From Dehalococcoidia bacterium (lineage in GTDB: Bacteria > Chloroflexota > Dehalococcoidia > UBA2979): a stretch of DNA of 64,000 nt. A program made the translations under genes and the position numbers. The stretch lies in NCBI GenBank assembly GCA_009379925.1, contig WHSU01000013.1:1-64000 (forward strand). The letters run 5' to 3'. Position 1 is the first letter of the stretch, and each line of letters begins with the position of its first letter. Shown piece by piece: positions 9,149-17,740 of the stretch. Under the pieces are notes generated by a model that saw only the letters and a list, made by a program, of their open reading frames with translations, did no database searches and was not told where the DNA came from.

Positions 9149-9164
9149 CCATCGACGCTGGGGT

Positions 9165-10918
9165 TCAGCGCACGGTCACGCGGTGCTCGGTGATCGGCGT
9201 GCCGGGGCGCTCGCTGACGATGGTCACCGTCGAGAGGTGGTCGCGGTCGCGCGGCCCCAGGAGGGCGAAGCAGACTTGACCCGCGGCGACCTCGCCGCAG
9301 GCGTGGATGCGGCGCGCCAGCGGGCCCGACGCGGTGCCTGAGTAGACGGTGAAGCGCCGGGCCTCACCGCTGATGTTGGCGACGGCCCCGATCGTGAAGC
9401 GCACGCTGGTCCCGCGTACGTCGTAGGCCATCGCCAGGTAGTCGTAGTCGATGTCCCATGCGGCCCATTGCAGGCCGCCGGCCAGCGGCCCCTCACCGGG
9501 CGCGGTGCACTGTGTGCCGCCACACCCCGCCATCGAGGTGGTCCGCGCGCCGCTGGTGAAGATGCGGCGGTCCTCGGCCGGCCCCGGCGCGCCGAGCACG
9601 GTGTCCCACGCCACGGCGACCGAGGCGTCCGGCAGGTCCTCGCAGTCGGCGGGCGGGGCGCCAGAGACCCCGGTACAGAAGCGGTATGTGGTCGCACCCG
9701 GGGTGGACTCCCAGTTCAACGACGCCGCGTCCGGTCCCGCCACGAACGCCGCCAGCGAGGGCGGCTGGGTCGGCAGGCCGCCCGCCGTGGTCGTACCGAT
9801 GGTGACGTCCACCACGGCTCGAGCCGCGTGGAGAAAGCGGTCGAGCGCGGTGACACGGAACTGGAGCCGGGCGCCCTCGGTGTCAGGCGCGGTGAAGTGG
9901 AGCGTCGATCCCGAGGCCTGGTAGCTGACAGCCTGACCGCCGACCTGCTCCCACGTGTAGGTCAGCGTGTCGCCCTCTGGATCCGTGGCGACCAGCGATA
10001 GGCTGGCCGGTGCTCCGAGCGGGACGGTATGACCGTCGGCGGGCGGGAAGGCGGGCGCGCGGTTGACGCCGTAAAGCTGCTGGAGGGCGCGTGCTTCCTC
10101 GGGCGATGGGGTGCCCGGGCAGGTGCCCAGGTCGTTCGGGTTGAAGGCGTGGTACATGAGGTCGGCGGGGCTATCGCTGTGACCGAAGCCCAGGGCATGC
10201 CCCGTCTCGTGCGTGACCACGGACTCCGGGCAGACCAGCGGCACGTCGAGCGTGTGGTCGACGATGATGTCGAACTCCACGAACTCGCGCGACGTCGGGA
10301 CACCGAAGCGCGGCTGGTTGAGCCATGTCCCGTGCGCCACCGCGGCCGCGCTTCCCTGCACAACGTCGCGCTCGTCGTCGAAGGCCACCTCGTTGACGCC
10401 GTTCTGGTCTCCCAGCGGCTGCCGTGCGTGCAGTCTCCCGCGTAGCGGACGCCGACGGCGGCCTCGGTGGCGGTCCACGTTTCTGCGGCGTGCCGTGCGG
10501 CGTTGCGGAACTGCGCCGCACTGAGCCAGGAGGGACGGCCCGCCTGGTGGGTGCAGAAGGTGACCGGGTTCGCGGGACTGGACCAGCGTCCGGGCGACCC
10601 GCCGCACTGCGCGGTGACGAGGGTGCTGCCGCCCTCGCAGTCCGTGAAGTAGGGGATCGCCAGCTCGAGGGTCTGCTTGCCGAGCGGCATAGCCAGCACA
10701 CGGTCCGTCGACGCCGGACGCAGCACCTCACCGTGGTCGTAGGCGCGCCAGCCCTCGGGAGTATCGGGGTCCTCGGCGCCGTCGTCCGCGGCGGCAGGCG
10801 TGGCGACCCCGAGGCAGGCGAGCGCGACGAGCGCGACGACCAGCCAGGCGGCCACGGGGCCGGCGCGGGGAGGGGTACGGCTGGACAGGGGGTCTCCTCT
10901 GCGGTGCGCGGCCGGCAC
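9165..10918 (-). pseudogene. Secreted metzincin-type zinc protease, frameshifted
   Basis: The reading is split. From 10918 to about 10420 one frame encodes a signal peptide (hydrophobic AAWLVVALVALACLGVA, then an Ala cleavage region) and about 160 mature residues. From about 10414 to 9165 another frame encodes the zinc motif HETGHALGFGH, a Met-turn (SPADLMYH), an Ig/PKD-like domain with DPEGDTLTYTWEQ, and a fibronectin-III-like and C-terminal region. Adding one C near 10414-10417 (minus strand CGCTGG to CGCCTGG) joins the halves into a protein of about 583 residues. This is either a recently inactivated extracellular peptidase or a sequencing error. The exact start is uncertain; GAGGAG lies just before a CTG at about 10889, and an internal GTG is another option. 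Confidence 0.8.
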
Positions 10919-11051
10919 GGAGCCCGGCGCGGCTATTCTAGCGGCCCGCCCGGTGAGCGCTCGTCATGGGGCACTGACGCTCAATTGATGTTCGGTTGAC
11001 GGCGTGGCGCCGGGCAGCGTATCCCCGGCGGCAGCGAGGAGCGGAGGCGGC

Positions 11052-12245
11052 GTGAACGAGCAGGGCGACGGCTTCACGGAGGAGCGGATCGAGGAGCGCA
11101 TCCGCGCCTTCGAGAGCTTCGGGATCCACCGCACCGGCTGGGACGGCGACGACCGCACGAGCGCCTGGCTGGTGGGGGAACTGCGTGCGGCCGGTATCGA
11201 GGCGCGACTCGAGCGGTTCGACTTCCCTCGCGTGGAGGTGCGGACGGCGCGCATCGCCTGGGACAGTGGCTCGGCGGACGGGCTGCCGATGTACGACGGC
11301 GGCTTCACGGACGCGAGCGGCATCGACGGCGAACTGACCGCCGACGACGACCCGGACCCGTTCGGCAAGCTGCTGGTGGCCACCTCGGCGCTGGCGGGCG
11401 ACCGCTCGTGGCTGGCGCCGGACGCGCGGGCGAAGTACGAGGGGCTGCAGGAGCAGGGGGTGGTGGGGGTGATCGTGCCCGCCGGGGACCCCGACGGGCA
11501 CCTGGCGGCGCGGAACGCCGAGGCGATCCGCTCGCCGTTCGGGCTTCCGGTGCTCCAGGTCGCGCCGAACGACCTCCGTGAGCTGCACGCGGCGATGCTC
11601 GCCGGCACGGAGGGTGTGCTCATCGTCGACGGGGAGCGGCTGCGCTCGCGGGCGACGAACGTGGTGGCGACGCTGCCCGGGAGCGACCCGGAGGCGCGCC
11701 CGGTGGGCGTCATGACACCGAAGTCCGGCTGGTTCACCTGCGCGGCGGAGCGGGGCGGCGGCATCGCGACGTGGCTCGCGCTTGCGGAGTGGCTCGCCGC
11801 CATGCCGGGCCGCGAACGCCCGGTGGAACTGGTGGCGAGCAGCGGTCACGAGTTGCATCACCTGGGCCTAACGGCCTATCTGCGGGAGCACTCGGGGATC
11901 GCGACGCACGCCGTGGCGTGGCTGCACCTGGGGGCCTCGATCGGCGCCCGGTACCCGAATGCGCGCCTGGCAGCGAGCGACGAGTTGCTCCACACGGCCG
12001 CGCTGGGCGCCATCGCGGCGGCGGGCGCTGGTGAGGTGGACGCGCTACCCGCGGGCGCGCCGGGAGGCGGCGAGGCGCGCGACATCGATGCGGCGGGCGG
12101 GCGCTACGTGTCGTTCCTGGGTGGGCACCGATACTTCCATTCGCCACAGGACACCGTGGACCTGGCCGTCGATACGCCCAGCGTGGCGCGCTGGGCGCAT
12201 GCCGCACGCGACCTGGTGGGAACGATGCTCACCCTCGAGGGGTAG
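11052..12245 (+). CDS. M28-like aminopeptidase homolog with PA domain, degenerate metal site
   Basis: The 397-residue protein has the order of M28 family metallopeptidases: an N-terminal segment, a protease-associated insert (about 95-190), and a C-terminal catalytic-type fold ending in FHSPQDTVD, which matches the last zinc His of the family. The other ligands look altered. Where HxD is expected there is MTPKSGW, SGHELHHLG replaces the usual DGEE-like pair, and LGASIG replaces the LDMIG aspartate strand. GTG 11052 is chosen because GGAGGCGGC precedes it; a GTG at 11004 is also in frame. No signal peptide is obvious. It may be a binding or non-peptidase homolog; activity is doubtful. Confidence 0.7.
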   Translation: MNEQGDGFTEERIEERIRAFESFGIHRTGWDGDDRTSAWLVGELRAAGIEARLERFDFPRVEVRTARIAWDSGSADGLPMYDGGFTDASGIDGELTADDDPDPFGKLLVATSALAGDRSWLAPDARAKYEGLQEQGVVGVIVPAGDPDGHLAARNAEAIRSPFGLPVLQVAPNDLRELHAAMLAGTEGVLIVDGERLRSRATNVVATLPGSDPEARPVGVMTPKSGWFTCAAERGGGIATWLALAEWLAAMPGRERPVELVASSGHELHHLGLTAYLREHSGIATHAVAWLHLGASIGARYPNARLAASDELLHTAALGAIAAAGAGEVDALPAGAPGGGEARDIDAAGGRYVSFLGGHRYFHSPQDTVDLAVDTPSVARWAHAARDLVGTMLTLEG

Positions 12246-12299
12246 CGCCCCCTCTGTGTGCGTCTCAGCCTCGACGCGCACAACGCTCGACTACAACGC

Positions 12300-12339
12300 T
12301 TGACATTGCAGATTCATCACTATATTCATACGACGAATA
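12300..12339 (+). promoter_or_regulatory. Near-consensus sigma-70 promoter with overlapping dyad
   Basis: TTGACA (12300-12305), a 17-bp spacer and TATTCA (12323-12328) form the best -35/-10 pair in the window, set in an AT-rich island. A dyad TATTC (12323-12327) / GAATA (12335-12339) overlaps the -10 and start point and could be a repressor site. It drives the binding-protein gene at 12416 with a leader of about 80 nt. Confidence 0.75.
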
Positions 12340-12415
12340 CAGACCACAGGTATGTTACGTCGCGCGTGTTCGCCGGAAGGCGAGAAGGGCACACCCCGGA
12401 GGAGGGAACTCTCGA

Positions 12416-14197
12416 ATGGCTGAGACCACGTACTGGACCAGGGCGTTGCAGCATCCGGTGTCACGTCGAGGGGTGCTTCGCGGCGCGGCCGTGGGAGGGA
12501 TGGGGCTCGCCGGAGCAGCCCTCATCGGCTGTGGGAGCGACGATGACGGCGGCGACGGTGGAGGGGACGGCCCGCCCGCGAGCAGCGCGACCGAAACCGG
12601 CGCGACCGCGACGGCAACGGAAGCGGTGTCCACCGGCCCGAAGAGCGGTGGCACGTGGCGCGTCAACATCGCGCTGGACCCGACATCCCTGGACCCGTAC
12701 GGGAACCTCAGTTACACGACCAAGGGCTTCGCGGCATACGTCTACAGCCGCCTGTTCCGCATCGACTCTCAGCCGGAAGCGAATCCGTACGACCAGCTGC
12801 CGACCGAGGACATCGCGGAGAGCGCGGAGAGCACGGACGGTCAGCACTGGACCGTGAAGCTGCGCCAGGGTGTGAAGTTCCACGACAAGGACCCGGTGAA
12901 CGGCCGCGAACTCACGACGGAAGACGTGATGTTCTCGTGGGGCCGGTTGACCGCTCCCGAGTCTCCCGGGGCAAACCTGGTGCCGGCGGGCATGCAGGTG
13001 GAGGCAGTGGACGACTACACGCTGCAGTTCAGCCTGGCCGAGCCATCGCCCACATTCCTGGAGTTCCTGGCGGATGCGAACGTGCTGTGGGTGATGCCCA
13101 CGGAGTCGGACGGCGGCTACGACCCGATTGCGAACCCGATCGGCAGCGGGCCGTGGATGATGGACGAATACGCCGCATCGTCGAAGCTGGCGTTCGTGAA
13201 GCACCCCGAATTCCACGTCGAGGGTGTGCCGTACATGGACGGGGTGGAACTGGCGATCATCCCGGAGTACGCGAACTTCAAGGCGCAGTTCGAAGCCGGC
13301 AACCAGCACTCGTTCGGTGTCCGCACGACCGATGTCCTGAGCCTGCGCGACCAGTTGCCCGACACGCAGTGGATCGGCGAGCTGACGGCGGGCCTCTACT
13401 TCCTCTTCTTCTCGCCGGAGGACATGGACCCGAATGCCCCGTGGCGCGACGAGCGTTTCCGGCAGGCCGTGTCCATGGCGATGGACCGGGACGGCCTGCT
13501 GGACCTGCAGTACAGCGTGAAGGAACTGTCCGAGGCGGGCCTGGACGTGTCGACGCTGTGGAACAACGTCATCCCGGCGGGCCACGGCGAGCGCTTCTGG
13601 CTGGACCCCAAGTCGGCGGGCCAGGGGCCGAGTGCAGCGTTCTTCGAGTACAACCCGGACGAAGCGGCGAAGCTGGTGGCGGCCGTGGGCGGCGCCGACC
13701 AGCCGTTCAAGTACCAGTACACCGGGAACGGCTACAGCAGCACCTGGGTGACGTATGCGGAGGCGGCGGGGAACTGGCTGACGGACATTGGCCTGAAGCC
13801 GGAGACGGAGACGCAGGACTACAGCTCCGTCTACATCACGAACACGTTCCGCGGAAACTTCAACGGGGTGGCGTTCGGCATCGAGACACCGTTCCCGGAG
13901 CCGGGCAGCTGGATCGAGCGCATGTTCGGGGAGGACCCGGCGAACCACGGGCGCATCAACGACCCGACGATCACAGACTTGCACGGGCAGCAACGCGTGG
14001 AGATGGACCCGGAGCAGCGCAGCGAGTTGTTCCACCAGATCCAGGTGCGGCACGCCGAGATGATGTACTACGTGCCCACCACGGGCGGCGGCGGCACATC
14101 GTGGACTGCGTACCAGCCGGAGGTGCGGGGCATGCGCCGCACGAGGGGCTACGGCGGCCCTACGGAGAACACGCCGTACTACTGGCTGGACGTGTAG
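12416..14197 (+). CDS. Family 5 peptide/nickel-type ABC substrate-binding lipoprotein (Tat)
   Basis: The 593-residue extracytoplasmic solute-binding protein belongs to SBP family 5 (DppA/OppA/NikA type). The N-terminus has a twin-arginine motif (SRRGVLRG), a hydrophobic stretch and a lipobox ending AALIGC, so it should be Tat-exported and lipidated. A Gly/Asp/Ala/Thr linker follows, then the mature domain with a PTSLDPYG start, WTVKLRQGVKFHD and a late DPEQRSELFHQIQ segment. GGAGGAGGG lies about 12 nt upstream. No permease or ATPase genes adjoin it, so it is an orphan here and the ligand cannot be told from sequence. A strong promoter precedes it and a terminator follows. Confidence 0.92.
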   Translation: MAETTYWTRALQHPVSRRGVLRGAAVGGMGLAGAALIGCGSDDDGGDGGGDGPPASSATETGATATATEAVSTGPKSGGTWRVNIALDPTSLDPYGNLSYTTKGFAAYVYSRLFRIDSQPEANPYDQLPTEDIAESAESTDGQHWTVKLRQGVKFHDKDPVNGRELTTEDVMFSWGRLTAPESPGANLVPAGMQVEAVDDYTLQFSLAEPSPTFLEFLADANVLWVMPTESDGGYDPIANPIGSGPWMMDEYAASSKLAFVKHPEFHVEGVPYMDGVELAIIPEYANFKAQFEAGNQHSFGVRTTDVLSLRDQLPDTQWIGELTAGLYFLFFSPEDMDPNAPWRDERFRQAVSMAMDRDGLLDLQYSVKELSEAGLDVSTLWNNVIPAGHGERFWLDPKSAGQGPSAAFFEYNPDEAAKLVAAVGGADQPFKYQYTGNGYSSTWVTYAEAAGNWLTDIGLKPETETQDYSSVYITNTFRGNFNGVAFGIETPFPEPGSWIERMFGEDPANHGRINDPTITDLHGQQRVEMDPEQRSELFHQIQVRHAEMMYYVPTTGGGGTSWTAYQPEVRGMRRTRGYGGPTENTPYYWLDV

Positions 14198-14230
14198 ACG
14201 CCCGCTCCCGGGAGCCGGACTCGTGACACA

Positions 14231-14258
14231 GGAAGGGCCGGGACATCCCGGCCCTTCC
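14231..14258. terminator. Strong hairpin between convergent genes
   Basis: GGAAGGGCCGGGA (14231-14243) pairs perfectly with TCCCGGCCCTTCC (14246-14258). Counting the realistic loop, this is a stem of about 12 bp. It sits between the stops of the binding-protein gene (14197) and the dehydrogenase gene (14277) and can serve both. No long U tract is present. Confidence 0.8.
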
Positions 14259-14276
14259 GTCTGCCCGGCGCGGCGT

Positions 14277-15335
14277 CTATGGGCGGTCGTAGACCATGAT
14301 CGAGCGGCCCCGGATCTCGCCGCGTTCGAGGGCGGCGACGCCCTCGTTGATGGAGTCGAGGCCCTCGTAGGTCTTCGTCACCATCTTGTCGAGGGGGAGC
14401 GCGCCTTCCTTGAACCACTGCACGTACTGCGGGTAGTCCTCGATCGGGTGGCTGGAGCCGCCGAGCGAGCCGATGAAGGAGCGCTCCGGGGTGAAGAGCC
14501 GTGCGTTGAAGGTGACCGGGCCCTGGGGGATGCCGATGAGCACGGCGGTGCCACCTCGACGCACGCCGAGCACGCCGGGCTTCGTCGCGGCGACGATCTG
14601 CTGCATGGTGACCTCGTGGCCGATGGCGTCGAAGGCGAAGTCGACGCCGCCGCCGGTCAGCTCCTGGATCGCCTCGACGGGGTCGCCGTCGCGGGCGTCG
14701 ATGCAGTCCGTGGCGCCGAACTCGCGGGCGTAGTCGAGCTTCGAGGGCTCGAGGTCGACCGCGATGATGCGGCCGGCCTGCGCGATCTTCGCGCCGGCCA
14801 GCACGTTGATGCCGACGCCACCCACGCCAAAGACGGCGACGGTCTGGCCGGGCTGTACCTTCGCGGTGCCGAGCACGGCGCCGACTCCGGTGACGACGGC
14901 GCACCCGATGATCGCGGTGACGTCCACGGGCACGTCGGGGTCGAGCGGCAGCACGAGCTGCTCGTGCGCGAGCACGTGCTCGGCCCAGGTGTAGATGCCG
15001 CTGGCGCGCTGCTCTTCGCCGCGGAAGCGGTAGACCGTCGGTCGGGGCCGTGCCTCCTCGGTAGAGTCGCGGGGCACCCAGGTGACGATGACGTGGTCGC
15101 CTTCGTGGACGTGGTCGACCTCGCGGCCCTTCGCGAGGACGACGCCGGTGGCCTCGTGACCGAGGAGGGCGGGCGTGGCCTGCGCCGGATTGTGGAGCTG
15201 GTGGAGCTGGGAGTGGCAGATGCCGGAGGCGAAGAGCTTGACGAGCACTTCCTCCGGGCCGGGGTCGGCCAGTTCGACCTCCTCGACGGCGAGCGGCTGG
15301 CCATGCTGGACGTGGACGGCGGCGCGGGTCTTCAT
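14277..15335 (-). CDS. Zinc-type alcohol dehydrogenase (MDR family) lacking the structural zinc lobe
   Basis: The 352-residue medium-chain dehydrogenase/reductase has a GroES-like N-terminal domain and an NAD(P)-binding Rossmann domain (FGVGGVGINV, AVDLEPSKLDYA). Catalytic zinc ligands fit C in SGICHSQ, H in GHEATG and C in IGCAVVTG. The structural-zinc loop with four cysteines, usual in class III and NDMA-type enzymes, is absent and replaced by an Arg/Pro-rich segment after VTWVPRD. The start is ATG 15335 with AGGAG nine bases upstream. It diverges from the phosphotriesterase-family gene across a shared AT-rich CTAACATACGG. The substrate is unknown. Confidence 0.85.
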   Translation of the reverse strand: MKTRAAVHVQHGQPLAVEEVELADPGPEEVLVKLFASGICHSQLHQLHNPAQATPALLGHEATGVVLAKGREVDHVHEGDHVIVTWVPRDSTEEARPRPTVYRFRGEEQRASGIYTWAEHVLAHEQLVLPLDPDVPVDVTAIIGCAVVTGVGAVLGTAKVQPGQTVAVFGVGGVGINVLAGAKIAQAGRIIAVDLEPSKLDYAREFGATDCIDARDGDPVEAIQELTGGGVDFAFDAIGHEVTMQQIVAATKPGVLGVRRGGTAVLIGIPQGPVTFNARLFTPERSFIGSLGGSSHPIEDYPQYVQWFKEGALPLDKMVTKTYEGLDSINEGVAALERGEIRGRSIMVYDRP

Positions 15336-15402
15336 GCTGGTGCTCCTGTCCGGCCGTGCGGCCATCCGATGCGTGTCCGCGCCCCCGAGGGCGTCGGGCG
15401 CG

Positions 15403-15413
15403 GCTAACATACG
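15403..15413. promoter_or_regulatory. Shared divergent -10 region
   Basis: CTAACATACGG between the divergent dehydrogenase and phosphotriesterase-family genes provides TAACAT on the plus strand (15405-15410) and TATGTT on the minus strand. It is the only AT-rich patch in the 114-bp gap. No -35 is clear on either strand. Confidence 0.35.
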
Positions 15414-15449
15414 GCAACCCGTCCAGCCCGGTAGCGGCAAGGAGCAGCC

Positions 15450-16442
15450 ATGTCGACCGTCCAGACCATCCGTGGGCCCATCGAGAGCGGCGACCTCGGC
15501 CGCACGCTGTCGCACGAGCACCTGACGAACGGCGTCTCCGGAATGGAACGGCTGCCCGGGCTGCTGGACCGGGACGAGATGGTGGAGCGGTGCGTCGAGG
15601 CGCTGGAGCGGGTGCGGGAGGCGGGCATCGCCTCGGTGATCGACCTCACGCCGTTCGACCTGGGCCGGCAGGCGTGGCTGTTCGATGCGGTGGCGGAGCG
15701 CTGCGACGTGAACGTGGTGTGCGCGACGGGGGTGTACCGCTGGGTGCCGCCGATCTTCTTCGGCTGGGACGAGGACGAGATCGCGGCGTTCTTCGTGAGC
15801 GAGATCGAGGACGGGATCGAGGGCACGTCACTACGCGCCGGGATCATCAAGCTGGCGTGGGACCTGGAGTACCGCTTGCACGAGCCGGGCGCGCGGTGGA
15901 CGCCCCGGCAGATCCTGGAGCGCACGGCGCGCGGCGCAGCGCGGGCGGCGAAGGCAACGGGCGTGCCGATCTCATGCCACACGCGCGCGGTGGACGAGCT
16001 GGGGACGCCGCTGCTCGACCTGTTCGAGGAGGAGGGCCTGGACCTGCGCGCGGTGACCATCGGCCATTCGAACGACACGCAGGACCAGGGCTACCTGCAG
16101 GGGCTGGCGAAGCGCGGCGCGACGGTTGGCCTCGACCGGTTCTTCTCGACGGACCCGGGCTACGTGGCGGAGCGCTCGGGCATTGCGCTCGAACTGGCGA
16201 AGGCAGGGTACGCGGAGCAGGTGTGCCTGGGCCACGACGCCACGCCGGCGGGGCTGTGGGGCCGCTGGCGCCCCGACCGCAACCCGGGCTGCTGGACGCT
16301 GGTGCCGGAGCACGAGGTGCCGTGGCTGCTGCAACAGGGCGTCAGCGAGGACGACATCGAGGCGATGCTGTGCCGGTCGGTCCGGGCGACGTTCGAGGCG
16401 GCGGCGGGGATGCGGGGGAACGCACATGAACGCGAAAGGTGA
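15450..16442 (+). CDS. Phosphotriesterase-family metal-dependent hydrolase
   Basis: The 330-residue amidohydrolase-superfamily TIM barrel has the binuclear metal set: HEH (LSHEHL) after strand 1, a lysine in AGIIKLAWD as the likely carboxylated bridge, His in SCHTRA and IGHSND, and Asp in CLGHDA. PTE-family members include lactonases and phosphotriesterases; the substrate is not deducible. AAGGAG precedes the ATG. The last residues after AAAGMRG (about NAHERER) appear to come from inserted DNA: an alternative end, EAAGMRG plus TAG, lies 785 bp downstream at 17182-17205. The 3' end overlaps the next gene by 17 bp. Confidence 0.85.
   Translation: MSTVQTIRGPIESGDLGRTLSHEHLTNGVSGMERLPGLLDRDEMVERCVEALERVREAGIASVIDLTPFDLGRQAWLFDAVAERCDVNVVCATGVYRWVPPIFFGWDEDEIAAFFVSEIEDGIEGTSLRAGIIKLAWDLEYRLHEPGARWTPRQILERTARGAARAAKATGVPISCHTRAVDELGTPLLDLFEEEGLDLRAVTIGHSNDTQDQGYLQGLAKRGATVGLDRFFSTDPGYVAERSGIALELAKAGYAEQVCLGHDATPAGLWGRWRPDRNPGCWTLVPEHEVPWLLQQGVSEDDIEAMLCRSVRATFEAAAGMRGNAHERER
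16400..16418 (+). repeat. Left copy of a direct repeat flanking the DUF4145 insert
   Basis: This 19-bp sequence is identical to 17184-17202 and lies inside the 3' end of the phosphotriesterase-family gene. With one GCG slip the similarity extends a few bases to the left (ACGTTCGAGGCG versus ACCTTGGAGGCG). Confidence 0.75.
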
Positions 16443-17097
16443 AGAGCCGATCCAAGTCTTGTGTAACCAGTGCCAGCGCCCCACGCATCACGACGTTGTC
16501 GCAAGTTACCGCCAAGACGGCGACGCCGATGGAGGGGAGATCTGGTGGAGCGATACGTATCGGATCGTCCGCTGTCGTGGGTGTGACTCTGTATCCATTC
16601 AGACAGCGTACCGGCACAGCGAGGAGCTTGACCCGGAAACCGGTGAGATGGAGGTGGCGACGCGCACCTACCCGCCGCGTCTTGCTGGCGTCAGGCAGAT
16701 GGGGTCAGAAGTCTTTGCATGGTTGCCGTACGACTTGTGGCGAATTCACGACGAAGTGGTAAAGGCTTTCCACTCGGAAGCCCCGATTCTCGCTACTGTC
16801 GGGCTCCGAGCGATCATCGAAGGAGTTTGCAGAGATAAGGGCGCGACTGGCCGGAATCTCCAGTCAAAGATAAAACAGCTTGTTGCTGATGGAGTGTTAC
16901 CGCAGCAGCATGCGGACTTCCTCGATCTCCACCGTCAATTCGGGAATGCAGCGGTCCACGACCTGCAGGCTCCCGGCGATTCCGAACTACTGGCCTTGTT
17001 CGAAATTGTGGAGCAGCTGCTCAAGGCGACATACGAAATCCCCTACAAGGCACGACTACTGCGGCGCCGAAGGGACCAGGCTGCCGCTGACAGCTGA
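16426..17097 (+). CDS. DUF4145 domain protein with zinc-ribbon N-terminus
   Basis: The 223-residue protein has paired cysteines CxxC at residues 13/16 and 50/53, likely a zinc ribbon. A C-terminal DUF4145 region follows, with RAIIEGVCRDKGA, NLQSKIKQL and FGNAAVHDL. DUF4145 occurs alone and in some restriction or defence-linked proteins; its biochemical role is unsettled. Base composition is clearly lower in GC than the neighbours and codon use is more even (many ATA, GAT, AAA, TTT-type codons), which suggests transfer. The ATG lies inside the end of the upstream gene with GGGGGA just before it. The block is bounded by a 19-bp direct repeat. Confidence 0.8.
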   Translation: MNAKGEEPIQVLCNQCQRPTHHDVVASYRQDGDADGGEIWWSDTYRIVRCRGCDSVSIQTAYRHSEELDPETGEMEVATRTYPPRLAGVRQMGSEVFAWLPYDLWRIHDEVVKAFHSEAPILATVGLRAIIEGVCRDKGATGRNLQSKIKQLVADGVLPQQHADFLDLHRQFGNAAVHDLQAPGDSELLALFEIVEQLLKATYEIPYKARLLRRRRDQAAADS

Positions 17098-17136
17098 CCC
17101 TCGCCTCGCCCGCGCCCCCGCCGGCTAGGTTGGGCC

Positions 17137-17205
17137 ATGTCTCTCTTCTCCGAAACGCCAACGTTCTAGCTGGGGACCTTGGAGGCGGCGGGGATGCGGG
17201 GGTAG
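17137..17205 (+). pseudogene. Gene remnant: short start, amber codon, displaced end of the upstream gene
   Basis: A frame opens at ATG 17137 (MSLFSETPTF), hits TAG at 17167, then continues as LGTLEAAGMRG and stops with TAG at 17203. The last part mirrors the ATFEAAAGMRG end of the phosphotriesterase-family gene at 16388-16418. A TAGGTT box lies five bases before the ATG. I read it as debris at the right border of the DUF4145 insert; it is unlikely to be expressed as a useful protein. Confidence 0.5.
17184..17202 (+). repeat. Right copy of the direct repeat flanking the DUF4145 insert
   Basis: This is identical over 19 bp to 16400-16418. It is followed by TAG in the frame that would end the phosphotriesterase-family protein as AGMRG, which suggests the ancestral 3' end of that gene. 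Confidence 0.75.
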
Positions 17206-17215
17206 ATGTGCGTGA

Positions 17216-17734
17216 CTACCGCCGGCTGTTGCGCGTAGAGCCTGCGAGCTTCTCCAGTTGGAAGTCGTAGAGGAAGCAGAGGACCTCGCGGTCGCCGGCG
17301 CGTTCCCAGCCGTCCGAGAGCGGGGTGAGCATGCCGAAGGCGAATCGTGATTCCTGGTAGGGGATGCCGACGAAGCCACTGAAGGCCTCGTAGCAGGCGT
17401 CCTGAGCGAACCGCTGGACGGCCGCGCCACCCGGGTAGGGCGCGTCCGCGGCGGCAGGGTGCTCGACGATGGCGTAGATCTCGTTGTCGTGCGGGTCCGT
17501 GCACGGGACCACGGGGAGCGTGGTCGAGACGGCCGAGGCGGGCGCCGGTTCGTCGTCGAAACAGTCGCCGACGCGCGCGTCGAAGACGCCGATGGTGGAC
17601 GCCTCGATGACCTGCCCGGCGGCGTCGCGCTCCGGGCCGAAGCACGCCGAGACCAGCAGCAGGGCGAGGGCTGACGACAACATCAGCGCCGAGCGACGGC
17701 GTGGAGCCCGGACTGTGCCGAGATGCGGCATCAT
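17216..17734 (-). CDS. Septum-formation-domain lipoprotein
   Basis: The 172-residue protein has a basic N-terminus (RAPRRRSAL), a hydrophobic stretch and a lipobox ending LLLVSAC, so it is a predicted lipoprotein. The mature part matches the Septum formation family: VGDCFDD, VPCTDPHDNEIYAIVEHP, a YPGG segment, a central Cys (QDACYEAF), FVGIPY and a final EVLCFLYD cysteine. Family members are mostly of unknown function and are named from an actinobacterial locus. The start is ATG 17734 (ATGATG). Its start codon lies only 6 bp from that of the divergent CapA gene. Confidence 0.75.
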   Translation of the reverse strand: MMPHLGTVRAPRRRSALMLSSALALLLVSACFGPERDAAGQVIEASTIGVFDARVGDCFDDEPAPASAVSTTLPVVPCTDPHDNEIYAIVEHPAAADAPYPGGAAVQRFAQDACYEAFSGFVGIPYQESRFAFGMLTPLSDGWERAGDREVLCFLYDFQLEKLAGSTRNSRR

Positions 17735-17740
17735 GCCTCC

